The position numbers and the translations under genes are program-made. A DNA stretch of 10,139 nt, from positions 1 through 10,139 of the forward strand of contig QJWD01000428.1 in assembly GCA_003235465.1 (NCBI GenBank), in the 5' to 3' direction. Source of the DNA: Nitrospirota bacterium. GTDB lineage: Bacteria > Nitrospinota > Nitrospinia > Nitrospinales > VA-1. Positions 1 through 8,342 of the stretch are shown piece after piece. Positions within the stretch are counted from its first letter, which is position 1. Each line of letters begins with the position of its first letter. The notes beneath the pieces are model-generated. The model searched no databases. It was given only the letters and a program-made list of their open reading frames with translations, and was not told where the DNA came from.

Positions 1-920
1 GGCAGTTCAACGAATACCTGATCGCGGAAAAAAACGCCTCCCCGCACACCCTGGCGAGCTACCTGGGAGACCTGAAGCAGTTCATCGGCTTTCTCGAGGA
101 AAGCGGGCACGCGGTGGTGGAGGGCAAGGTGCGCCTGAAAAGCATCGACCGGCTCGCGGTGCGCTCGTTCCTAAGCGCGCTTTACGCCCGCAAGTGCACC
201 GGCGCGACCATGGGGCGCAAGCTGTCGTCGCTGTCTTCGTTCTTCCGGTTTCTCTGCCGCGAGGGGCTGATCGAATCCAACGTCGCCCGCAGCCTGCCCG
301 CGCCGAAGAAGGTGAACCGGCTGCCCGCGCACCTCTCGGTGGACGACATGTTCCGCCTGCTCGACATGCCCGGCGGCGACACCTTCCAGGGAACGCGCGA
401 CCGGGCGATGCTCGAACTGTTCTACGGCACCGGGGTCCGTTTAAGCGAACTCACTCACCTCACCCTGGAGGATTTGCGCCTCGACGAGGGGACGATCAAG
501 GTGCTCGGCAAGGGCGGCAAGGAGCGACTCTTGCCCATCGGGAAAAAGGCCGCGCGCGCCATCGCAAGCCACCTGCCCCACCGCGGCGGCAAAATCAAGC
601 CCGGCGTGAAGGAGCCCCTGACCCTGTTCCTCAACCAGCGCGGCCGGCCGCTGACCCCGCGCGGCGTGAGGCTGATCGTGCAAAAATACACGCGCGGGTT
701 TCCCGGGCGCATCACCCCGCATTCGCTGCGCCATTCCTTCGCCACGCACATGCTCGACGGCGGCGCCGACTTGCGGTCGATCCAGGAGATGCTGGGGCAT
801 TCGAGCCTCTCCACCACGCAGAAATACACGCACCTGAGCATCGACCGGCTGACCGAAGCGTACGACAAGGCGCACCCGCGCGCCGAACGCCCAAGGAAGG
901 CGGAACGGAAGACGCCATGA
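1..920 (+). CDS. xerC: Tyrosine recombinase XerC, 5' end cut by the window
   Basis: Site-specific tyrosine recombinase. With XerD it would resolve chromosome dimers at dif sites by strand exchange. The gene enters from the left edge: the first full codon is at base 3 and the reading begins [17 protein letters not shown], typical of the Xer N-terminal SAM-like domain, so only about the first ten residues are missing. An internal ATG at 114 is not the true start. The catalytic set is complete: Arg in GVRLSEL (438-440), Lys in GKGGKER (510-521), HSLRH (720-734, second Arg at 729-731), His in LGHSS (798-800) and the nucleophile Tyr in QKYTH (825-827). The stop overlaps the hslV start (ATGA at 917-920), which implies translational coupling. 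The xerC-hslV-hslU order is a known conserved arrangement (codV-codW-codX in Bacillus subtilis), which favours XerC over XerD or a phage integrase. Confidence 0.95.
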   Translation, partial: QFNEYLIAEKNASPHTLASYLGDLKQFIGFLEESGHAVVEGKVRLKSIDRLAVRSFLSALYARKCTGATMGRKLSSLSSFFRFLCREGLIESNVARSLPAPKKVNRLPAHLSVDDMFRLLDMPGGDTFQGTRDRAMLELFYGTGVRLSELTHLTLEDLRLDEGTIKVLGKGGKERLLPIGKKAARAIASHLPHRGGKIKPGVKEPLTLFLNQRGRPLTPRGVRLIVQKYTRGFPGRITPHSLRHSFATHMLDGGADLRSIQEMLGHSSLSTTQKYTHLSIDRLTEAYDKAHPRAERPRKAERKTP

Positions 921-1465
921 ACCAAGAGAGCGCGAACCAGATACGCGGCACCACCATCCTCGCCGTGCGCCGGGGCGGCAGCATCGTCCTGGGCGGCGAC
1001 GGCCAAGTGTCCCTCGGCAACACGGTGATGAAGCACACGGCGCAGAAGGTCCGGCGCATGCACCACAACCAGGTGCTAGGCGGCTTCGCCGGCGCCACCG
1101 CCGACGCGTTCTCCCTGTTCGCCCGTTTCGAGGAGAAGCTCGAAAAATATCCCGGCAACCTGAAGCGCTCCGCCGTCGAACTGGCGAAGGACTGGCGCAC
1201 CGACAAAATGCTCCGGCGGCTCGAGGCCATGCTCATCGTCGCCGACCGGGAGGAGTCGTTCCTCATTTCCGGCACCGGCGACGTCATCGAGCCCGACGAC
1301 GGCATTCTCGCCATCGGCTCGGGCAGCATGTACGCGCTGGCGGCGGCGAAGGCGCTCATCAACCACAGCGAGATGAGCGCCCGCGAGATCGTCGAACACG
1401 CCCTTGGGATCGCCGCCGACATCTGCATCTACACCAACTCGAACTTCACCATCGAGGAGCTTTGA
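917..1465 (+). CDS. hslV: ATP-dependent protease proteolytic subunit HslV (ClpQ)
   Basis: Proteolytic core of the cytoplasmic HslVU protease, an N-terminal threonine hydrolase that forms stacked hexameric rings capped by HslU. The product has 182 residues, against about 176 in E. coli. Family blocks seen are [68 protein letters not shown] and the C-terminal ICIYTN...IEEL. The catalytic residue should be Thr12, after an 11-residue leader ([11 protein letters not shown]) that must be removed to expose it. No ATG, GTG or TTG lies in frame between the first Met and Thr12, so the leader is not a mis-chosen start. The start codon overlaps the xerC stop by four bases, and hslU follows four bases after the hslV stop. 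The assignment is secure; processing of the leader is inference. Confidence 0.97.
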   Translation: MNQESANQIRGTTILAVRRGGSIVLGGDGQVSLGNTVMKHTAQKVRRMHHNQVLGGFAGATADAFSLFARFEEKLEKYPGNLKRSAVELAKDWRTDKMLRRLEAMLIVADREESFLISGTGDVIEPDDGILAIGSGSMYALAAAKALINHSEMSAREIVEHALGIAADICIYTNSNFTIEEL

Positions 1466-1469
1466 CCGG

Positions 1470-2873
<1,404 letters not shown>

Positions 2874-2881
2874 GGTAAACC

Positions 2882-3766
2882 GTGGAAAAAAGCATCCAAC
2901 GCGCAGAGACCCTGCTGGAAGCCCTGCCCTTCATCCGCAATTTCTACGACAAGACCCTGGTCATCAAGTACGGCGGCCACGCCATGGTGTCCGAGGAGCT
3001 CAAGGAGAACTTCGCCCGCGACATCGTGATGATGAAATACGTCGGCATCAACCCGGTGGTGGTGCACGGCGGCGGTCCGCAGATCGGCGAAACGCTGCTC
3101 TCCCTCGGCATCGAGTCGAAGTTCGTCGACGGCCAGCGCGTCACCGACCAGGCGACGGTCAACGTCGTGGAAATGGTGCTGGGCGGCAAGGTGAACAAGG
3201 AGATCGTCTCCCTCATCCAGCGCCACGGCGGCAACGCCGTCGGCATCACCGGCAAGGACGGCGGCCTGCTGAAGGCGACGCGCCACCGCAAGGTGAAAAA
3301 ATCCGCCGAGACCGACAGGCCGGAAATCATAGACCTCGGCCTGGTGGGCGAAATCACCGGGGTGAACCCGGCGATCCTCGAAACCTTGGACAAGCACGAG
3401 TTCATTCCCGTCATCGCGCCGGTGGCGAGCGGCCAGGAGGGCGAGACCCTGAACATCAACGCCGATTTCGTCGCCTCCAGCATCGCCCAGGCGCTCAGGG
3501 CGGAAAAGCTGATCCTGATGACCGACACCGAAGGCGTCAAAGGCAAAAACGGCGTGCTGATCCCCGGCCTCACCCGCGGCCGGGCGAACAAGCTCATCCG
3601 CGAAGGGGTGATCCGCGATGGCATGCTGCCGAAAGTCAAATGCTGCCTCGACGCCCTAAAAGCGGGCGTCCACAAAACCCACATCATCGACGGCCGGCTG
3701 AAGCACGCGGTGCTGCTCGAAATCCTAACGGAAAAAGGCGTCGGCACCGAAATTGTGGAAAAATGA
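2882..3766 (+). CDS. argB: Acetylglutamate kinase, GTG start
   Basis: Phosphorylates N-acetyl-L-glutamate with ATP, the second step of arginine synthesis, in the cytoplasm. The product has 294 residues, normal for the family. Motifs of the amino-acid kinase fold are present: VIKYGGHAM (Lys29), VVHGGGPQ (His62, Gly63-65), DGQRVTD (Arg86), NINADFVASSIAQAL, LILMTDTEGV and GMLPKVKCCLDAL. The N-terminal helix ending ALPFIRNF before the first strand is the kind found in hexameric, arginine-inhibited forms, so feedback inhibition is likely (inference). GTG 2882 is the only reasonable start: an in-frame TAA lies at 2876-2878 and the next Met is residue 35. The ribosome site GAGGT (2872-2876) overlaps the hslU stop, so the gene probably depends on translation of hslU. 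No other arg gene is in the window. Confidence 0.96.
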   Translation: MEKSIQRAETLLEALPFIRNFYDKTLVIKYGGHAMVSEELKENFARDIVMMKYVGINPVVVHGGGPQIGETLLSLGIESKFVDGQRVTDQATVNVVEMVLGGKVNKEIVSLIQRHGGNAVGITGKDGGLLKATRHRKVKKSAETDRPEIIDLGLVGEITGVNPAILETLDKHEFIPVIAPVASGQEGETLNINADFVASSIAQALRAEKLILMTDTEGVKGKNGVLIPGLTRGRANKLIREGVIRDGMLPKVKCCLDALKAGVHKTHIIDGRLKHAVLLEILTEKGVGTEIVEK

Positions 3767-3787
3767 CCCCCCTGGCGGCTCCTGAGA

Positions 3788-3815
3788 GGGCCCTGCCGGG
3801 CTTTCCCCCAGGCCC
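3788..3815 (+). other. Imperfect G+C-rich hairpin after argB
   Basis: GGGCCCTG at 3788-3795 can pair with CAGGCCC at 3809-3815 with one bulged C, and an inner GGG/CCC can add to the stem. No T-run follows (the next bases are CGGGG), so it is not a standard intrinsic terminator. It could slow polymerase or protect the 3' end of the operon transcript, but chance pairing in G+C-rich sequence is an equally good explanation. Confidence 0.3.
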
Positions 3816-3826
3816 CGGGGTAAGCA

Positions 3827-3855
3827 TTGACAAGCCGCCGGCGGCTTGATAACTT
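3827..3855 (+). promoter_or_regulatory. Candidate sigma-70-type promoter of hrcA-grpE-mutM
   Basis: A perfect TTGACA -35 box at 3827-3832 is followed after exactly 17 bases by TAACTT at 3850-3855, a weak match to TATAAT (3 of 6). Transcription would begin near 3862, giving a leader of about 42 bases before hrcA. It is the only promoter-like pair in the 137-base gap between argB and hrcA. The poor -10 box is the main doubt. No heat-shock sigma-32 box and no CIRCE operator are seen here. Confidence 0.5.
3831..3848. repeat. 18-base perfect palindrome in the promoter spacer
   Basis: CAAGCCGCCGGCGGCTTG is its own reverse complement. It begins within the putative -35 box and fills nearly all the spacer up to the putative -10 box. 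Outside it, TT at 3827-3828 and AA at 3851-3852 extend the symmetry imperfectly to 26 bases. It has no T-tract and no RNA loop of normal size, so it reads better as a DNA-binding site (operator) than as a terminator. The sequence differs from CIRCE (TTAGCACTC-N9-GAGTGCTAA). The binding protein is unknown. Confidence 0.55.
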
Positions 3856-3903
3856 GGGCGGACGTAAACCCTTTGAGGCCAAGGCCCTGCCCACCCAAGC
3901 GCG

Positions 3904-4935
3904 ATGAAAAGCCGGTTGCTCGACGAACGCAGCGAAGCCGTTTTGCTGGACGTCGTCGAACATTTCATAGAGAAGGGCGAACCCGTCAGCTCCCGCTGCC
4001 TGGCGAAAACCCAGCCGCTTAGCCCGGCGACGCTGCGCGGCGTCATGGCCGACCTCGAGGACATGGGCTACCTCCGGCAGCCGCACACCTCGGCGGGCCG
4101 CGTCCCCACCGACAAGGGCTACCGCTTTTTCGTCGACCAGTTGAACCCGGCCGAAACGGCCCCGCCCGCGAGTGGCGCCCTTTCGCTAAGCCCGATCGGC
4201 CCCGGCGCCCTGCACGGGGTGCTCGCCGACGCCTGCGGCGTGCTTTCGAGAACCAGTCACCAGGCCGGGCTCGTGCTCCTGCCGTCGTTTTCCAGCATGC
4301 TGTTCAGGCGCATCGAATTCATCAAGGTGGGCGCGCAGGACGCCCTCGCGATCTTTTTCTCGGAAATGGGGGCCATCGAAAACCGCGTCATCCCCATCGA
4401 GGCCAGGCTCACGCAGGAGGAATTGACCTCGATCTCCAATTATCTCAACCGCGAGTTCAGCGGCCGCTCCATCGGCTGGATACGCGGCGAGCTGCTTCGC
4501 CGCATGCAAAGCGAGCGTGAACACTACAACCGCCTCATGCAAAAGGCGCACGAACTTTCCTCCGGCCTGTTCGAGCAGGAAAACACAAGCAGGGAGGCGC
4601 TCCTCGTCGAGGGCGCGCTCAATTTTTTCGACCAGCCGGAATTCACCGCCGACGTCGGGCAGATGCAGGCCCTGCTCACCGCCCTCGAGGAGAAAACCAA
4701 GCTGCTCGAACTGCTCGACCGCTGCCTCAAACAGGCCGGCACCACGGTGCTCATCGGCGAGGAAAACCTGGCGGAGGAGATGCAGAACTGCAGCCTCATC
4801 GCGCGCAATTACCAGCGCGGCGGGAAAAACATCGGCACCCTCGCCATCTTCGGCCCGAAGCGCATGGACTATAAAAGCGCCATTTCCATCGTCAACCACA
4901 CCGCCCACAGCATCACCGAGCTTTTATCCCGCTGA
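3904..4935 (+). CDS. hrcA: Heat-inducible transcription repressor HrcA
   Basis: Repressor of class I heat-shock genes; in known systems it binds CIRCE operators and needs GroE chaperonin to stay active. The product has 343 residues, the usual length. The N-terminal winged helix (about 1-80) carries family signatures: GEPVSSRCLAK, LSPATLRGVMADLEDMGYL and the strongly conserved QPHTSAGRVPTDKGYRFFVD. A GAF-like and dimerisation region follows, ending GTLAIFGPKRMDYKSAISIV and ITELL, as in other HrcA proteins. ATG 3904 is the first possible start because TGA lies in frame at 3874-3876; the ribosome site before it is weak, which may keep repressor levels low. grpE follows after 39 bases. No CIRCE element is found anywhere in the window, so its targets (for example groESL) must lie elsewhere, or it binds a divergent operator such as the palindrome at 3831-3848. 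Confidence 0.95.
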   Translation: MKSRLLDERSEAVLLDVVEHFIEKGEPVSSRCLAKTQPLSPATLRGVMADLEDMGYLRQPHTSAGRVPTDKGYRFFVDQLNPAETAPPASGALSLSPIGPGALHGVLADACGVLSRTSHQAGLVLLPSFSSMLFRRIEFIKVGAQDALAIFFSEMGAIENRVIPIEARLTQEELTSISNYLNREFSGRSIGWIRGELLRRMQSEREHYNRLMQKAHELSSGLFEQENTSREALLVEGALNFFDQPEFTADVGQMQALLTALEEKTKLLELLDRCLKQAGTTVLIGEENLAEEMQNCSLIARNYQRGGKNIGTLAIFGPKRMDYKSAISIVNHTAHSITELLSR

Positions 4936-4974
4936 GCCCGGCTTCAACTTGAATCAAAAGGACAGAATCCAGCA

Positions 4975-5610
4975 ATGAGCGATCCCGACAACCACGACAT
5001 CCCAGAAGACAAAGTCACCCTGAGCGGCGACGAGGAACAACACGCCACCGAAGACGCAGGCCCGGAGGAAGACGAGGAGGAGAAAGACCCCATCCAGGCG
5101 CTCACCGACCAGCTCTCCGACAAGGAGTTCGAAATCGCCGATCTCAAGGGCGAGGTCCTGCGCGTCAAGGCCGACGCCGAGAACTACAAGAAGCGCCTGC
5201 GCAAGGAAAAGGAGGAATTCTCCCAGTACGCCAACGAGAAGATCCTCAAGGAACTCATCCAGATCAAGGACAACCTGGAACGGGCGCTGGCCGCCGAGAG
5301 CCCCACCGCCGAATCCATGAAGGAAGGCGTGGAGATGATCCTCAAGCAGTTCGCCGCGCTCCTCGAGAAAGAAAAGGTCGAGGCCATCGAGGCGGCGGGC
5401 AAGCCGTTCGACCCCAACCTGCACGAAGCCCTGTGCCGCGTGGAAACCGACGAGCACGAAGAAAACACTGTCACCGAGGAATACAGCAAGGGCTACACCT
5501 TGAACGGCCGCATCCTCCGGCCCGCCAAGGTGGTGGTGGCCAAGGCCCCCTCGGGGAAAACGCCCGCGACGGAAACTCCCTCCGGGGACGACGAGACCGC
5601 CGGTGCCTGA
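4975..5610 (+). CDS. grpE: Nucleotide exchange factor GrpE
   Basis: Cytoplasmic co-chaperone that releases ADP from DnaK, resetting its folding cycle. The product has 211 residues. The N-terminal 40 or so residues are very acidic and probably disordered (EDAGPEEDEEEKDP). A long helix that would form the dimer coiled coil spans roughly residues 45-100 and includes VKADAENYKKRLRKEKEEF. The C-terminal beta domain, which contacts DnaK, contains the signature GKPFDPNLHEAL (Lys143) and GYTLNGRILRPAKVVVAK. The last 20 residues are a Thr/Pro-rich tail. The ribosome site AAAAGGA (4956-4962) lies 12 bases before ATG. It follows hrcA, a common pairing, but the usual next genes dnaK and dnaJ are absent and mutM follows instead. 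Confidence 0.96.
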   Translation: MSDPDNHDIPEDKVTLSGDEEQHATEDAGPEEDEEEKDPIQALTDQLSDKEFEIADLKGEVLRVKADAENYKKRLRKEKEEFSQYANEKILKELIQIKDNLERALAAESPTAESMKEGVEMILKQFAALLEKEKVEAIEAAGKPFDPNLHEALCRVETDEHEENTVTEEYSKGYTLNGRILRPAKVVVAKAPSGKTPATETPSGDDETAGA

Positions 5611-5639
5611 TAGACTGAACCGCCACCGGCAAAAGGCGC

Positions 5640-6458
5640 ATGCCCGAGCTGCCTGAGGTCGAAACCCTTAGGCGGGCGCTCTTGCCGCTCGCTCTCAACC
5701 GCACCTGCATGGAGATGCGCTTCCATCGAAGCGACCTGCGTTTCCCTATTCCGACAGAAGAACTTAAAAAGGCGCTGCTCGGCCAAAAGGTGACCGCCAT
5801 CACCCGCGTCGGCAAGTACCTGCTGCTGAACGTCCCCACCGGGGCGATGCTGTGGCACCTGGGCATGAGCGGCCGCGTCACCGAACGGCCCACGATGGAC
5901 CCGGTGGAGAAACACACGCACGCGGTGTTCCGATTTTCGCCCGCCACCTGCCTGCACTTCATCGACCCGCGCCGCTTCGGCGCCATCGCCTGGGCGCCCC
6001 TGGGCGCGGGCCACAAGCTCCTCGACCACCTCGGGCCGGATCCGTTCTCAGAAGAAGCTTCAGCACATAACTTCCAGGCGAAGGCGAAAAACTGCCGCGC
6101 CCCGGTGAAGGCGTTTGTCATGGATTCGAAACGGCTCTCTGGCGTCGGCAACATCTACGCCTGCGAGGCGCTGTTTGCCGCCGGCATTAGGCCCACCCGG
6201 CGCGCGGGCAGGCTGACCCTTGCCGATTGGGAAAGGCTGCTCGCGGCGCTAAGGGATACGCTCGATAAAAGCATCGCGGCAGGCGGCACCACGCTCAAGG
6301 ATTTTTTCAACCCGGCAGGCGGCGCCGGTTACTTCGCCGTCGATCTCGCCGTGTACGGGCGCGAGGGCGAACCCTGCCGCCGCTGCCAGACCCCGATCAC
6401 GCGGACGCTGCACACCGGCCGTTCGACGTTCTTCTGCCGTGAGTGCCAGAAACGCTGA
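5640..6458 (+). CDS. mutM: Formamidopyrimidine-DNA glycosylase (Fpg/MutM)
   Basis: Base-excision repair enzyme that removes 8-oxoguanine and ring-opened purines and nicks the abasic site (AP lyase). The product has 272 residues, normal length. The start is fixed by the invariant N-terminus MPELPEVETLRR: Pro2 is the catalytic nucleophile after Met removal and Glu3 the acid. Lys59 in VGKYLLL and Asn171 in GVGNIYACEALF are the conserved DNA-contact residues of the helix-two-turn-helix core. The C-terminal zinc finger is complete, with Cys246, Cys249, Cys266 and Cys269, and Arg261 in GRSTFFC contacts the lesion strand. It lies 29 bases after grpE and could share the hrcA-grpE transcript. AAAAGG at 5631-5636 is only three bases from ATG, a short spacing that may weaken translation. 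Fpg rather than Nei, because of the Lys59 context and the Cys4 finger form. Confidence 0.97.
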   Translation: MPELPEVETLRRALLPLALNRTCMEMRFHRSDLRFPIPTEELKKALLGQKVTAITRVGKYLLLNVPTGAMLWHLGMSGRVTERPTMDPVEKHTHAVFRFSPATCLHFIDPRRFGAIAWAPLGAGHKLLDHLGPDPFSEEASAHNFQAKAKNCRAPVKAFVMDSKRLSGVGNIYACEALFAAGIRPTRRAGRLTLADWERLLAALRDTLDKSIAAGGTTLKDFFNPAGGAGYFAVDLAVYGREGEPCRRCQTPITRTLHTGRSTFFCRECQKR

Positions 6459-6516
6459 ACCCGAGGGACATTAAATACTCCTCCTCTTGCTAAGCAGAGC
6501 CTGATTGGGGTGCTTC

Positions 6517-6559
6517 AAAAATCTCCTCCCCTTTCCAAGGGGAGGCCGGGTGGGGTGGC
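6517..6559. repeat. Hairpin-forming intergenic repeat (REP-like)
   Basis: CCTCCCCTT at 6525-6533 and AAGGGGAGG at 6537-6545 form a perfect nine-base-pair stem with a three-base loop (TCC), followed by CCGGGTGGGGTGG. The same kind of sequence recurs between genes in many proteobacterial-type genomes; read backwards it gives spurious peptides like PPPHPASPWKGEE, which I recognise from databases. On the minus strand the stem is followed by AGATTTTT, resembling an intrinsic terminator. Only one copy is in the window, so repeat status rests on recognition, not on a second copy seen here. It separates mutM from the radical SAM gene. Confidence 0.6.
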
Positions 6560-6585
6560 GGCTTCCCTGAAACGCGGGCATGTTC

Positions 6586-6591
6586 TATAAT
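6586..6591 (+). promoter_or_regulatory. -10 box of the radical SAM gene
   Basis: A perfect TATAAT at 6586-6591 lies 31 bases before the ATG at 6623. Transcription would begin near 6598, leaving a leader of about 25 bases. At the 17-base spacing the -35 position reads TTCCCT (6563-6568), a poor match, so the promoter may be weak or need an activator. A ribosome site AAGGA (6615-6619) precedes the start by three bases. Confidence 0.5.
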
Positions 6592-6622
6592 CGGAGCCAC
6601 GCTTCCCATTGCCCAAGGACTC

Positions 6623-8245
6623 ATGGATCTATCAATCGGCATCGTCACGCTGAACGCCAAATACATCCACACCTCGCTCAGCCTGCGCTACCTGAGGAAC
6701 GCCGCCAGGAGGGCCGGCCACCGGAACGTCTGGATTCAGGAATTCACCATCAACCAGCCGCTGTGGAAGATCGCCGCCGCCATCCTCGAACAGAAGCCGG
6801 ACGTGCTCGGCGTCAGCGTCTACATCTGGAACCGGCGCGAAAGCTTCGACCTCATCGACAGGCTGAAGAAGCAGCTCCCGGATCTGGCGGTGGTCATAGG
6901 CGGCCCGGAGGTGTCCTTCGAGCCGGAACCCCCGCGGGACTGCACGGTCATCTCAGGCGAGGGCGAGAGCAAGTGGGTCGAATTCCTCGCCATGAAGGCG
7001 CGCGGCGAAACCCCGGCGCGGGAAACCCTGGAGCGCTGGATGCGCTACGGGGAAGATTTGCCCGGCCTCGCCCCGCCCTACACCGAGGAAGATGCCGAAA
7101 GCGTGCGCGGCCGCATCGCCTACCTGGAAACCTCGCGCGGCTGCCCCTACCTTTGCTCGTTCTGCCTGTCGGCCAGGGACAAGAGCGTGCGCTACTTCGA
7201 CGACGAAGAACAAAAACGGCAGATCGAACTGCTGGCTCGCGCCGGCGCGCGCTGCGTGAAATTCGTCGACCGCACCTTCAACCTGAAACCGGCGCGCATG
7301 CAGAGCCTGATGGCCTGGCTCGCGAAGTTCGACACGCTGACGTTTCACTTCGAGGTCGTGGGCGATTTGCTCACCAGCGAGCTTCTTGATTTTCTCGATA
7401 CCGTGCCGCCGGGCCGGTTCCAGTTCGAGATCGGCATTCAGAGCACCAGGCCCGAAACCCAGGGCCTGATCGACCGCAAGCAGGACAACGCGCGCCTGTT
7501 CGCCGCTCTCGAAAGGCTGGTCAGCAAGCACCGCATCCATTTCCATTGCGATCTGATTTTCGGACTGCCGGGGGAAACGTTGCAGGATTGCCTGAATTCC
7601 TTCCGCGAGGTGTTGGCGATCGGGCCGCACGAATTGCAACTGGGCTTTCTCAAATTCCTGCCCGGCGCGCCCATCGGCTCCCTGATCGAAAGCCACGGCT
7701 ACCACTACCAGGCCCACCCGCCCTACGAGGTGCTGGCGCACCGCGACCTCACGGCGGAGGAGATCGTCCATCTCAAAAAGTTCACCGAAGCGTTCGACCT
7801 GTTCTACAACAGCGGCCGCTTCCGCTTCAGCATCGGCCACCTGCTAGAAAGCGGCGACGCCGTCCTTGTGTTCGAGCGCCTGCTAAAAGCCCTCGAGGCG
7901 AGAGGCGGCCTGTTTAGCGCCCTCTCCCTCGACGACCAGTACCAACTGCTTTACGACACCTTCGACCTCGGCGCCTCGGCCCTCACCGTCGACCTGGTCA
8001 AGCTCGATTACCTGTACGCCAAGCGCGCCTACCGCCTGCCCGCCTTCCTGAGAAACGGCGAAGCGCCGCCCGCCGCCTGGCAGGGAGACCGGCGCACCCC
8101 GGTCGTCGCCTTTTCTCACGCCATCGAAATCGTACGCGGCCAGGCGCGCTTAAGCCCAACAGAGGCGCCCTGCCGGTACGCCATCGTTCATCCGGAAAAC
8201 GGCGGCGGCTACATTCACGAACCCACCCTGCACCCCGTCGCCTGA
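6623..8245 (+). CDS. B12-binding domain radical SAM protein, DUF4080 type, function unknown
   Basis: Predicted cytoplasmic iron-sulfur enzyme of 540 residues. The N-terminal part (about 1-130), beginning [19 protein letters not shown] and containing [12 protein letters not shown] and SGEGE, fits a cobalamin-binding Rossmann-like domain. The radical SAM core (about 165-380) has the cluster motif CPYLCSFC, with Cys174, Cys178 and Cys181 binding [4Fe-4S], then [18 protein letters not shown] and [12 protein letters not shown]. The C-terminal third resembles the DUF4080 extension found with these proteins. All three parts look complete. The family has no established reaction that I know of; methylation or another B12-linked modification is only a guess. 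It has its own -10 box and stands alone between mutM and ilvD, so context gives no clear role. The TIM-barrel and B12 assignments are from motif recognition; DUF4080 is the least certain. Confidence 0.85.
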   Translation: MDLSIGIVTLNAKYIHTSLSLRYLRNAARRAGHRNVWIQEFTINQPLWKIAAAILEQKPDVLGVSVYIWNRRESFDLIDRLKKQLPDLAVVIGGPEVSFEPEPPRDCTVISGEGESKWVEFLAMKARGETPARETLERWMRYGEDLPGLAPPYTEEDAESVRGRIAYLETSRGCPYLCSFCLSARDKSVRYFDDEEQKRQIELLARAGARCVKFVDRTFNLKPARMQSLMAWLAKFDTLTFHFEVVGDLLTSELLDFLDTVPPGRFQFEIGIQSTRPETQGLIDRKQDNARLFAALERLVSKHRIHFHCDLIFGLPGETLQDCLNSFREVLAIGPHELQLGFLKFLPGAPIGSLIESHGYHYQAHPPYEVLAHRDLTAEEIVHLKKFTEAFDLFYNSGRFRFSIGHLLESGDAVLVFERLLKALEARGGLFSALSLDDQYQLLYDTFDLGASALTVDLVKLDYLYAKRAYRLPAFLRNGEAPPAAWQGDRRTPVVAFSHAIEIVRGQARLSPTEAPCRYAIVHPENGGGYIHEPTLHPVA

Positions 8246-8281
8246 GAGGCGGGATTGGCTGTTTTCCCCGCCGCCGATCTG

Positions 8282-8290
8282 TGCTAAAAT
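8282..8290 (+). promoter_or_regulatory. Extended -10 promoter of ilvD
   Basis: TG at 8282-8283, one base, then TAAAAT at 8285-8290 make an extended -10 element. The -35 position is poor (TTTTCC at 8262-8267), as is common for extended -10 promoters. Transcription would begin near 8297, leaving a leader of about 45 bases. The leader is too short for, and does not show, a leader peptide with branched-chain codons or attenuator stems, so classic ilv attenuation is not supported. Confidence 0.5.
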
Positions 8291-8301
8291 TTCCAGTTCC
8301 G

Positions 8302-8311
8302 ACGTTAACGT
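8302..8311. promoter_or_regulatory. 10-base palindrome just after the ilvD start point
   Basis: ACGTTAACGT is a perfect palindrome about five bases downstream of the predicted transcription start, a place where a bound repressor would block initiation. It is short enough to occur by chance, and its A/T-centred sequence stands out only mildly from its surroundings. No known ilv regulator site is recognised. Confidence 0.3.
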
Positions 8312-8342
8312 AATTTTCCACCCGCCCTCACCGGAGCCCTCG

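Noticed and set aside
1..920. Integrase of a prophage or genomic island
   Set aside because: The sequence and the downstream hslVU genes identify a housekeeping XerC; there is no attachment site, tRNA gene or phage gene.
3640..3849. 69-codon + strand frame across the argB end and the following gap
   Set aside because: It overlaps argB in another frame, has no ribosome site or recognisable motif, and its end falls in the palindrome.
3767..3903. CIRCE operator upstream of hrcA
   Set aside because: No TTAGCACTC or GAGTGCTAA, even imperfect, is present on either strand in the gap.
4948..4953. CTTGAA before grpE as a sigma-32 -35 box
   Set aside because: Only about 20 bases remain before the grpE ATG, and no CCCCAT-like -10 element follows.
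6484..6499. Small inverted repeat CTCTTGC/GCAGAG after mutM as a terminator
   Set aside because: The stem has a bulge, the loop is very tight and there is no T-run.
6490..6672. 60-codon minus-strand frame containing PPPHPASPWKGEE
   Set aside because: This is the well-known spurious translation of the intergenic repeat at 6517-6559, not a protein.
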